In this document: positions 1 to 6,301 of the stretch, in pieces
Layout of the letters: every line of letters begins with the position of its first letter
How positions within the stretch are numbered: the stretch's first letter is position 1
Assembly (NCBI GenBank): GCA_030623665.1
Contig: JAUXLO010000043.1
Span: forward strand, 1-10,528
Direction of reading: 5' to 3'
Source of the DNA: Planctomycetota bacterium
GTDB taxonomy: Bacteria > Planctomycetota > Brocadiia > Brocadiales > Bathyanammoxibiaceae
Length of the DNA stretch: 10,528 bases
Translations under genes and position numbers: made by a program
The notes under the pieces: model-generated
Seen by the model: the letters and a program-made list of their open reading frames with translations, nothing else
Database searches by the model: none
Told to the model about the DNA's origin: nothing

Positions 1-487
1 AAGCGGCGGTAGTGCGAGGGACTTTGTTAAGGCTCTTGACTGGGACACTACCATCTTTCTGATGGGGATATTCGTTATAGTGGGCAGCCTGAACTCGGCT
101 GGTTGGATTAATGACATTGCTGTATTTATACGGAGCATTACCGGTGACAGCCTGTTTGGAGCGTTTTTTATGATAGTGTTTCTATCGGTAGTCTTCTCTG
201 CCTTTATTGACAACGTTCCCTATCTTCTGGCGATGATCCCCGTATCACAGCATCTTGGACAAGACATACATAATTCACCGATGCTCTTGCTATTCGGGCT
301 CTTGGTGGGCGCTTGTCTCGGTGGCAATATCACCCCTGTCGGTGCCGCGGCAAATATTGTGGGCGTTGGACTCCTTAGGAAACGGAATGTCCAGGTATCG
401 TTTTTGGGCTTTGTTAAAATAGGGCTGCCGTTTACTATAGTTGCTGTGGTAACATCGTCTATATTCCTCTGGGTTGTGTGGAAATGA
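1..487 (+). CDS. ArsB/NhaD/SLC13-type permease, C-terminal part (5' end outside window)
   Basis: The frame is open from base 2, and the first ATG (base 62) lies inside a membrane segment, so this is the 3' end of a longer gene; 161 residues are visible. Membrane helices alternate with the hallmark second-half motifs of the ion-transporter superfamily: an S-A-F-I-D-N-V-P re-entrant motif near residue 77, and a G-G-N-I-T-P-V-G-A-A-A-N-I motif near residue 122. These match the equivalent SSAIVDNIP and GGNGTPIGSTANI motifs of the full-length permease at 1527-2942, so the two genes are paralogues of one fold. Known members move arsenite, Na+/H+ or dicarboxylates across the inner membrane; the substrate cannot be read here. 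The arrangement ending in a short cytoplasmic tail (VVWK) looks complete at the C-terminus. The family call is firm, the substrate unknown. Confidence 0.9.
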   Translation, partial: SGGSARDFVKALDWDTTIFLMGIFVIVGSLNSAGWINDIAVFIRSITGDSLFGAFFMIVFLSVVFSAFIDNVPYLLAMIPVSQHLGQDIHNSPMLLLFGLLVGACLGGNITPVGAAANIVGVGLLRKRNVQVSFLGFVKIGLPFTIVAVVTSSIFLWVVWK

Positions 488-552
488 TAGAAATCTTCAT
501 AAATGAGTAAGCCGGACAGGTCTGTATCGGAAACTTACGTCGAAGAAAAGAA

Positions 553-870
553 ATGTGCAGGCATAAGCTAATCGGATGTTGTTTTGTGCTGGTCTTAATG
601 ACTTATCTGCTCGAAGATAAGTTGTGGTGTGAGCCTTTCTCAAAACGGGCGGTTACAGGCATTATTGGGGTGGCTGTAGAGGAAAATGGCGACAAATCAA
701 CCGGGCGGGAGCGGAAGTCGGACAAGATGTATTCGGAGACGGAGAAGTATGACGAGGAGAGTATAGAGGAGGGCATAATAGAAGAGGAATTTCCGCTTGA
801 TGAGTGGGAGGAGGTGGTGGATAGGAAGGCTCCTGGGGCGGATGCCCCCGAAGACAAGGGAGATGAGTAA
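553..870 (+). CDS. Small acidic exported or membrane-anchored protein, unknown function
   Basis: This 105-residue product is not recognised. Residues 1-5 are basic and 7-20 hydrophobic, which resembles an N-terminal signal or anchor. There is no clear lipobox, although a Cys follows at 26. Residues 43-105 are highly charged and dominated by Glu/Asp, with E-E-G-I-I-E-E-E-F and D-E-W-E-E-V-V-D clusters, so the mature part should be extended and acidic. The upstream sequence GAAGAAAAGAA gives only a weak purine-rich ribosome site; a second ATG at 598 is possible but would shorten the hydrophobic segment. It lies 65 nt after the permease stop on the same strand and could be co-transcribed with it. 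Its bias (acidic tail after one hydrophobic segment) resembles that of the 106-aa protein at 3305. A long Ser-rich frame on the opposite strand is the mirror of its Glu codons. Confidence 0.6.
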   Translation: MCRHKLIGCCFVLVLMTYLLEDKLWCEPFSKRAVTGIIGVAVEENGDKSTGRERKSDKMYSETEKYDEESIEEGIIEEEFPLDEWEEVVDRKAPGADAPEDKGDE

Positions 871-971
871 TTTGCGGACTTTTTATATATCATGTCGTAA
901 GGTGTGTTTGTATCAGATATTACGTGTGAAGAGGTTGTTGCTTTGTTTAGTTGTTTAGAGGGGTTGCGGTA

Positions 972-1365
972 ATGACAGTTAAGAGGACTAAGGCCCGGGT
1001 TCTCTTGATAGACTACGAAGAGACTCACCGAAATATGTACGCGAGTTTTTTTTAAGATATGAGGGTTATAATATGACGACGGCCCCCGATGGTATAGAGG
1101 GTATAGGTCTTTTGAGGTGGGCCGCTACGACCTGGTTCTATGTTTTACAGAGATGCCTTACATGACAGGCATCGATGTGGCCGGAGATGTAAAGGGATTT
1201 TCTGCGGAGGGGGAGAGGAACCCACCGTTCATACTTATTACGGGCAGTAGACAGCAGGTCTGCCAGGAGGAGACAGAGGTTAACGAGATAGATGTGGTCA
1301 TGGCCAAACCGCTAAGGCTCGACCACCTTTTGGAGACCATTAAGACCCTGTCCTGTGCTGAGTAA
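972..1365 (+). pseudogene. Degenerate response-regulator receiver domain, two frameshifts
   Basis: Three consecutive frames together give one receiver (CheY-like) domain of about 131 residues. Piece 1 starts at ATG 972 behind AGAGGGG and reads A-R-V-L-L-I-D-Y-E-E-T-H-R-N-M-Y-A-S-F-F, then hits TAA at 1053 directly after a run of eight T (1046-1053). Piece 2 continues in the -1 frame from the T run as L-R-Y-E-G-Y-N, then A-P-D-G-I-E-G-I-G-L-L-R. Piece 3 (from about 1117) is a further -1 shift: G-R-Y-D-L-V-L, then M-P-Y-M-T-G-I-D, I-L-I-T-G and the conserved A-K-P. Active-site residues are also eroded. The second residue of the acidic pair is Tyr (IDYEE), and the phosphoacceptor Asp, expected five residues before the P of M-P, is Phe (L-C-F-T-E-M-P). 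The Thr and Lys switch residues persist. Decay in both frame and active site argues for a true pseudogene rather than read error. No output domain is present. Confidence 0.85.
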
Positions 1366-1445
1366 CGGGTGTATTGCTGAAGGTCTGCTGGTGGGAATTG
1401 GAACCGGCCCTTAAATGACTTTGGTGTTTGGGCAGCCATATTCTC

Positions 1446-1474
1446 TTGACAAAAATTCTTTTCGGTGTTATCCT
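1446..1474 (+). promoter_or_regulatory. Sigma70-like promoter of the second permease gene
   Basis: TTGACA (1446-1451), a perfect -35 hexamer, is followed by a 17-nt spacer and TATCCT (1469-1474), a 4/6 match to the -10 consensus. The predicted transcript would begin near 1481, upstream of the ATG at 1527 but downstream of the TTG at 1428 that opens the longest frame. Confidence 0.65.
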
Positions 1475-1526
1475 TCGACCTCTTTTCGCTACGGCATCTT
1501 TGTTACTGGTTACTAGGGTAGGAAAA

Positions 1527-2942
1527 ATGCATACCTCTCAGCAGGGCCTCTTAGGTCACTCTCCATTACGCCTGGTTGCCTATTGCTTTGTAATAATCGT
1601 GACTGCCTGTATTGGGGTGCTGCTTGCTTCGAGGTTTGAGAGCCTCCAGAAGATTCCTCCCCAGGTAGGCCTGGCCGGGATTATTTTTTTCGTTACCTAC
1701 ATTGCCATCCTTTCCGAGAGAATCCACCGGACCACAGCCGCCATCTGCGGGGCGGTTGGCATAGGTATAGCGGGACACTGGCTCGGCTTTTATTCCCAAA
1801 GCGAGGCCGTGGCAGCCATAGACTGGCACACGATAGGCCTGCTTTTTGCCATGATGGTCATCGTGGTCATGCTTCAGAAAACAGGTTTCTTTGAATACCT
1901 CGCCATTGTCACCGCGAAAAGGACCATGGGCGACCCATGGCGCCTAACGTTGCTCCTGGGTACTGTTGCTACTATAGGATCACTGATGATTAATAATGTT
2001 ACCATTGTGGTGGTGATGGCCCCGGTGACGGTCGCCATATGTGAGATATTAGGTATCAATCCTATTCCAATTCTACTGTCCGAGGCCCTGCTCTCGGACG
2101 TAGGCGGTGTTGCCACGCTGGTTGGCGACCCACCGAACATGATTATAGGGTCTGTTACCGGCCTGAGCTTCAATTCTTTCATCATACATCTCGGCCCGCC
2201 TGTGCTGCTAAGTTGGATTGTATGCCTGTTTGTGCTCAAATTCGTATTGAGGAAAGAACTATCCCAAAAGCCCAAGAATATCGAAGGTCTCCTAAAGATG
2301 AATGAAAGTGAGACCATTACCGACATGGCCTCCCTGAAGAAGGTATTAATTGCCCTGGGGATAGTTATATTGCTGTTCTTTTTCCAGGGTACACTGGGCC
2401 TCTTTCCGTCAAGCATTGCTATGTTTGGTGTTGCCATCGCCCTCATATGGGTGCAGCCCAATCCCGATGATATCTTAAAGGAGGTGCACTGGAGTGTGCT
2501 CTTGTTCTTTATTGCCCTTTTTGTGTGTGTGGGCGGAATAGAAAAGGCGGGCATACTGGAGATAGTCGGTAGTAAGATTAGCGTTTATGCCCACACAAAT
2601 CCTCTGTTGACGTGTGCCTTACTCTTCTGGGTAGCCGCGATAAGCTCAGCCATTGTAGACAACATCCCGTTTACCATCGCCATGGTACCTGTAATACAAC
2701 ACTTGGAGACGGAGGGCGTTGCTGTAATGCCTCTATGGTGGGCGCTGGCCATGGGGGTAGGATTCGGTGGCAATGGTACGCCTATAGGTTCCACAGCCAA
2801 TATAGTTACCATTTCTGTGAGCGAAAAGACTAAGTACCCAATTACCATGAGGACATGGCTGAAGGCGGGTACCACCACAATGGTAGCCTGCTGTATGGTG
2901 GGTCTGGCCTTTGAGCTCGTCTTCTTTGGGTTTTATCAATAA
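1527..2942 (+). CDS. ArsB/NhaD/SLC13-type ion permease (P-protein-like)
   Basis: This 471-residue polytopic inner-membrane protein belongs to the ion-transporter superfamily that includes ArsB, NhaD, CitM and the P protein. The two inverted halves each carry the expected re-entrant motif. The first half has S-L-M-I-N-N-V-T near residues 152-159, then S-D-V-G-G-V-A-T-L-V-G-D-P-P-N ending near 204; the second has S-S-A-I-V-D-N-I-P near 373-381 and G-G-N-G-T-P-I-G-S-T-A-N-I near 414-426. A hydrophilic loop around residues 240-270 separates the halves. Length is normal for the family. The frame stays open back to a TTG at 1428, but the promoter at 1446-1474 lies inside that extension, and an AGGGTAGG ribosome site sits just ahead of ATG 1527, so the ATG is preferred. 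TM1 (about 15-34) is retained. Substrate (arsenite, Na+/H+, dicarboxylate or other) is not determinable; no arsR/arsC neighbour supports an arsenic role. Confidence 0.9.
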   Translation: MHTSQQGLLGHSPLRLVAYCFVIIVTACIGVLLASRFESLQKIPPQVGLAGIIFFVTYIAILSERIHRTTAAICGAVGIGIAGHWLGFYSQSEAVAAIDWHTIGLLFAMMVIVVMLQKTGFFEYLAIVTAKRTMGDPWRLTLLLGTVATIGSLMINNVTIVVVMAPVTVAICEILGINPIPILLSEALLSDVGGVATLVGDPPNMIIGSVTGLSFNSFIIHLGPPVLLSWIVCLFVLKFVLRKELSQKPKNIEGLLKMNESETITDMASLKKVLIALGIVILLFFFQGTLGLFPSSIAMFGVAIALIWVQPNPDDILKEVHWSVLLFFIALFVCVGGIEKAGILEIVGSKISVYAHTNPLLTCALLFWVAAISSAIVDNIPFTIAMVPVIQHLETEGVAVMPLWWALAMGVGFGGNGTPIGSTANIVTISVSEKTKYPITMRTWLKAGTTTMVACCMVGLAFELVFFGFYQ

Positions 2943-3078
2943 GTATCTAAACCCTCCTGACTTAGACCTATATGCCGGGTCTCATACCGAAACATCTCCG
3001 AAGATAACAGGTAGCTACGGGCATTTTATATATGGGTATCTGACACATCTTATTTGCCAGGGCCCTGCATTTAACTCC

Positions 3079-3107
3079 TTGACAACGGCCGTAGAGGATG
3101 TTATTTT
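3079..3107 (+). promoter_or_regulatory. Sigma70-like promoter of the TPR operon
   Basis: A perfect -35 hexamer TTGACA (3079-3084), a 17-nt spacer and TATTTT (3102-3107, 4/6 to TATAAT) form a good promoter. Transcription would start near 3114, giving a leader of about 190 nt before the ATG at 3305. The ten bases CCTTGACAAC around the -35 recur exactly at the promoter at 8298. Confidence 0.65.
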
Positions 3108-3242
3108 CTTAAGACTAGTTTTGTGAATCATTTGCATAAAATCAGGTATATTAAAAGGCCAGGAAGATATGTTTTAGAGCCGTCTCGTGGGAGCCATATC
3201 GGTAATTTTCCTTGGACTCAAAAAGGGTGAAAAAAGGAGAGC

Positions 3243-3287
3243 CACCACCTCAAAAACCGATGGTGGTGTGGATTTTACCAATAAAAT
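3243..3287 (+). promoter_or_regulatory. Two consecutive hairpins in the 5' leader, next to the ribosome site
   Basis: CACCACC (3243-3249) pairs with GGTGGTG (3262-3268) across a 12-nt loop. ATTTTA (3272-3277) then pairs with TAAAAT (3282-3287) across CCAA. The second stem ends four bases before the G-rich ribosome site GGGGGGAGGG (3291-3300). The position suggests control of translation initiation or mRNA stability of the downstream operon; no known riboswitch class is recognised. The pairing is seen in the sequence, the regulatory role is inferred. Confidence 0.4.
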
Positions 3288-3304
3288 TTTGGGGGGAGGG
3301 TAAC

Positions 3305-3625
3305 ATGCTTGACTCTTTGCTGGAGGCCCTTCAGGAAGTATCTGGAAGGATAATGGCCTCTAACAGCATAGGTAAGGTGTTTGGGGCCATGTTTGTTGCG
3401 ATATGCCTGATGTCTGGTATCGCCCTCTTGGTTACAGGTATGTATCTGGCAGACCCCGAGGGTTTTGACAAGCGTCTTAGCCAGGTACTCGTAGAAAGGC
3501 CGGTAGTGGCAGGCGCCGAGGAAGCGGCAGAGGAGGAAGAAGAGGCGGTGGAAGAGGCGACGGAAGGGGCAACGGAAGAGGAAGCTGAGGAGGATGTGGA
3601 ACTAGAAGAAGCGGCAGAGGAATAG
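3305..3625 (+). CDS. Single-pass membrane protein with Glu-rich tail, unknown function
   Basis: This 106-residue product has an amphipathic N-terminus (residues 1-20), one hydrophobic helix at about 26-47 (G-A-M-F-V-A-I-C-L-M-S-G-I-A-L-L-V-T-G-M), a short linker with a D-P-E-G-F-D segment, and a tail from residue 71 to the end made almost only of Glu, Ala and a few Thr/Val. ATG 3305 is preferred over the in-frame TTG 3212 because a strong ribosome site (GGGGGGAGGG, then TAAC) directly precedes it and the extension covers the leader hairpins. It is the first gene after the promoter at 3079 and is followed by another small membrane protein and two lipoproteins on the same strand, suggesting an accessory role in an envelope assembly. 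The tail is encoded by a nearly pure purine tract. No family is recognised; the tail is low complexity and would give misleading database matches. Confidence 0.75.
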   Translation: MLDSLLEALQEVSGRIMASNSIGKVFGAMFVAICLMSGIALLVTGMYLADPEGFDKRLSQVLVERPVVAGAEEAAEEEEEAVEEATEGATEEEAEEDVELEEAAEE

Positions 3626-3708
3626 TACGGTTGATTTAAATACATGTTATCTGGATGCACAGTAAAAGTGGGGGCCTGGCCTGACCTTACAAGTAGGGGG
3701 GGCGGGTA

Positions 3709-3867
3709 ATGAAAAAGTTGGTAAAATTCGGTCTTATCCCTGCGCTGATAGTCCTGTCCGTTGCAGCAATCGTCTTAAATGTTTGTTACCCCCTTATTAA
3801 AAAACCAGCTATGGGAAAGGTAATTACCATAGAAAAGTTGCAGCCGCAACCAAAGAAAATTCGTTAA
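3709..3867 (+). CDS. 52-aa single-pass membrane protein, unknown function
   Basis: A short reading frame with all marks of a real gene: ATG 3709 follows a very G-rich ribosome site (AGGGGGGGCGGG, then TA). The product starts M-K-K, has one hydrophobic helix at about 7-30 (F-G-L-I-P-A-L-I-V-L-S-V-A-A-I-V-L-N-V), and ends in a basic, Pro/Gln-containing tail (K-L-Q-P-Q-P-K-K-I-R). This may be an uncleaved signal anchor with a short periplasmic tail. It lies 83 nt after the Glu-rich membrane protein and 85 nt before the TPR lipoprotein, in the same direction, and shares the unusual G-run ribosome site with the former. Opposite tail charges (basic here, acidic in its neighbour) would allow the two to pair, but that is inference. 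It is small enough for automatic annotation to miss. No family is recognised. Confidence 0.7.
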   Translation: MKKLVKFGLIPALIVLSVAAIVLNVCYPLIKKPAMGKVITIEKLQPQPKKIR

Positions 3868-3952
3868 AGTTGCTGTTCAATTTGGCGGGGCTTCTGTCCC
3901 TTGGATTGGTTTATTGCCCTTCCTAATCTTATTATTTCCCAGTGAGAGGATT

Positions 3953-6295
3953 ATGAAGTCTCTTGGGATATTTACCCTAGTACCTATTTTAGCCACTTTC
4001 ATTCTTTCCTCCTGCGCCACCGAAACCAACGTCCATAGCGTTTCCGGTTATCATAACTATCGTGGGATTGACTACTATGAAAAGGGCAGGCTGGATGACT
4101 CCATCCGGGAGTTTAAAAAGGCCGTGGAAGTAGAGCCTAATTCCGCAAAAATGCGCTCCAATCTGGGAATAGCCTATCATGAGAGTGGAGAGCAGGGTAA
4201 GGCGGTTGTGGAGCTTGAAGAGGCGTTGAAGGTGAATCCTGGACATGTGGAGGCCCGCAGTGCCCTGGGTAATGTTTATATGGATAACGGAAACCTTGAC
4301 GAGGCCCTTTTCCAGTACAAGGGGGCCATAGAGGTCAATGAAAACTACGCAGATGCGCATAATAATCTTGGTAACGCCTACTGGGTCATGGGTTGGCGTG
4401 AACAGGCTATTTCAAAGTATAAAGATGCGATAGAACTTAATCCGAACCTTGATATTGCCTACATCAATCTGGGCCGTGCTTATAGGGAAGAGGGAATGTT
4501 GGACGAGGCCCTCAAAGAGTTGACAAAGGCTGAAGAATTGAATCCTTACATACCGGAGGTTCATTACTATCTGGCAGATGTCTACTATGACAAGGATATG
4601 TTAAACGAGGCTGTCTCCGAATATAAAAAGAGCATAACCCTGTACGGGCCTGATGCACCTCCTTATAGAATAGCTGTAGCTAACCGTCAGATGGCCCTTG
4701 CCTATTACAAGGCGGGTGAGTATGGCGAGGCGGTGTTCAGGTTCAAAAAGGTTCTGGAGACAGATCCCGGCATGGCACTAGCAACCGGGCCAGGGATAGC
4801 GGCTTCTCATAAGGCCCCGTCTGTGGAGACGCTGAAGGAAATGATATTAAAGGAAAGAGATCTGGCGGAGAACTATTCCTCAATGGGAGAGAATGACAAG
4901 GCCATTGAACAATGGAGGAATCTGATTGTCCATTGCCTTGACGTGGCCGGTATGCCGGGAGCTCATGTTGAAGAGGGTATAGTAGAGGAGGCATCCTCTT
5001 CTTTCAAAGGACTATTTCAGGCGGATACTACTGGCATGGGCCTTCAGAGGGTTAATCTTAGGATAGGACAGGCATATCTAAGGAGGGGAAACCTGGAAGA
5101 GGCCCGGTTGGCACTGAAAAAGGCCCTTGAGATCAATCCGACTCTCTTGGGGGCGCGGCTTGAGTTAGTCGAGGTTTTTATCAAAATGAAGGACATGGAA
5201 GAGGCGACCAAAGAGGCCAGAAGGGCGGAGTTACTATATCCGAATAATGAAGAGGTAAAAATCCTCCTGGGGAACATATATCTGAAAAGGGGTATGCTCG
5301 GTGAGGCAATGGCGGAGTATAATAAGGCGTTGGAGTTCTCACCCCAGTCGGCAAGGGCCCACAACAACCTTGGTGTGGTGTACATGGGCCAGAATAGGCC
5401 GGGCGATGCCGTCGCAGAATACCTGGCTGCCATTGATATAGACCCGGCGTTGCCCAGGGTGCGTACAAATCTCGGCAGGGCATACTACAGGAAAGGCATG
5501 GCAGATGCGGCTGGGCTTGAGTTTGATAGGGCACTGGAGATGAAACCCAATCTGGCCGGTGCGTATAAGGGTAATGCCATGATTGACGATGATATGGGGA
5601 GATGGGAGGAAGCCATAGGCGATTACGAACGTGCGCTGAAACTTTTCGGCAAAGACAAATATACACAAAAGGCTGAGATACATGAGCGCCTTGCGTCTAT
5701 CTATTTTAAGAAGTTCATGACGGAACAGGCCATAAATGAGTTGCTGAAAGCGCTGGAATTGAGGCTTTCTGCAATTGGGGATTATGATGCCCAGGGGCTA
5801 GGTTATTATAACAGGGGTTCATTTGAGGAGGCCTCTAGATGCTGGGAGAGGTCTGTGAGGCTTAGACCTATCCTGGCGAAGAGATATGAAAGGCTTGGGG
5901 CGTATTATTCACACACGGCGAGGTATGATGAGGCTATTCTTGTTTACAGAGACGCAGCCAACATGTATCATCTGAAGGAAAGTAAGGCTTTGATGCATTA
6001 CAATATAGCCAATATTATGGTAGAAGAAGGTATGCTGGAGGGTGCCGTTACAGAGTATGAGGAGGCCATTGAGTTAGACCCTAAGCTAGCCGGGGCCTAT
6101 ACAGGGTTGGGACTAGTCTACGATAAAAGAGGCAAGCTGGAAAGAGCCATTTATAACCACAAGAAGGCATTAGAAATAGACCCTAATCTGGCTGAGGCCC
6201 ACAAGAACCTGGGTATGGTTTATCACAAACAGGGTTCCGGCCGGGAGGCCAAAAAGGAATTTGCCATATACAATAACATAACACTAAAGGAGTAG
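3953..6295 (+). CDS. Large TPR-repeat lipoprotein
   Basis: The 780-residue product starts at ATG 3953 behind GAGAGGA. The alternative TTG 3914 would add 13 residues before the signal peptide and is not favoured. Residues 1-21 form a lipoprotein signal with lipobox L-S-S-C (Cys21); Ala at +2 predicts outer-membrane sorting in a Gram-negative cell. About 20 tetratricopeptide units follow. Seven regular ~34-residue repeats span about 34-275, then a 90-residue interruption with one degenerate unit (E-N-Y-S-S-M-G-E-N-D-K-A-I near 307-319), then about twelve more over 367-775. Typical signatures include A-H-N-N-L-G-N-A-Y and A-I-E-L-N-P-N-L. TPR solenoids bind peptides or scaffold complexes. Comparable roles are known for outer-membrane TPR proteins in assembly, secretion and polysaccharide export, but nothing here selects one. 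The next gene, also a lipoprotein, starts 6 nt downstream. Confidence 0.9.
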   Translation: MKSLGIFTLVPILATFILSSCATETNVHSVSGYHNYRGIDYYEKGRLDDSIREFKKAVEVEPNSAKMRSNLGIAYHESGEQGKAVVELEEALKVNPGHVEARSALGNVYMDNGNLDEALFQYKGAIEVNENYADAHNNLGNAYWVMGWREQAISKYKDAIELNPNLDIAYINLGRAYREEGMLDEALKELTKAEELNPYIPEVHYYLADVYYDKDMLNEAVSEYKKSITLYGPDAPPYRIAVANRQMALAYYKAGEYGEAVFRFKKVLETDPGMALATGPGIAASHKAPSVETLKEMILKERDLAENYSSMGENDKAIEQWRNLIVHCLDVAGMPGAHVEEGIVEEASSSFKGLFQADTTGMGLQRVNLRIGQAYLRRGNLEEARLALKKALEINPTLLGARLELVEVFIKMKDMEEATKEARRAELLYPNNEEVKILLGNIYLKRGMLGEAMAEYNKALEFSPQSARAHNNLGVVYMGQNRPGDAVAEYLAAIDIDPALPRVRTNLGRAYYRKGMADAAGLEFDRALEMKPNLAGAYKGNAMIDDDMGRWEEAIGDYERALKLFGKDKYTQKAEIHERLASIYFKKFMTEQAINELLKALELRLSAIGDYDAQGLGYYNRGSFEEASRCWERSVRLRPILAKRYERLGAYYSHTARYDEAILVYRDAANMYHLKESKALMHYNIANIMVEEGMLEGAVTEYEEAIELDPKLAGAYTGLGLVYDKRGKLERAIYNHKKALEIDPNLAEAHKNLGMVYHKQGSGREAKKEFAIYNNITLKE

Positions 6296-6301
6296 AGATC
6301 G

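Larger units (their letters stand above)
2943..3304 (+). other. 362-nt intergenic region with promoter and structured leader
   Basis: No convincing gene lies here. The first ~130 nt contain a short inverted match, AGACC then GGGTCT, around 2965-2983, without a following T run, so it is only a weak terminator candidate for the permease gene. The second half holds a sigma70-like promoter and a leader with two hairpins, listed separately. A frame continuing to 3126 and an in-frame TTG-initiated extension of the next gene (3212) both lack a ribosome site. Confidence 0.6.

Noticed and set aside
603..1028. 141-codon minus-strand frame rich in Ser
   Set aside because: It is the mirror of Glu/Asp-rich codons of the acidic protein and also covers part of the receiver remnant; no ribosome site and low-complexity product.
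1046..1056. Programmed frameshifting at the T8 run as a way to express the receiver
   Set aside because: A second, non-homopolymer shift downstream and lost active-site residues would still leave a non-functional product.
1874..2554. 226-codon minus-strand frame
   Set aside because: Lies wholly within the permease coding region, whose motifs are unambiguous; the antisense product resembles no family.
2965..2983. Short inverted match AGACC/GGGTCT as terminator of the permease
   Set aside because: Only five pairs with no following T run; not enough to call a terminator.
2911..3126. 71-codon plus-strand frame after the permease
   Set aside because: Starts inside the permease end, lacks a ribosome site, product unremarkable, and runs through the promoter at 3079.
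3331..3660. 109-codon minus-strand Ser/Ala-rich frame
   Set aside because: Shadow of the purine-rich Glu tail; low complexity and no start signal.
3901..3929. Possible internal promoter TTGGAT-17-TAATCT before the TPR gene
   Set aside because: Only 3/6 matches in each hexamer, no better than chance in AT-rich sequence.
5181..5666. 161-codon Pro/Tyr/Cys-rich minus-strand frame
   Set aside because: Antisense of TPR repeats; periodic codon use in the sense gene keeps the opposite frame open.
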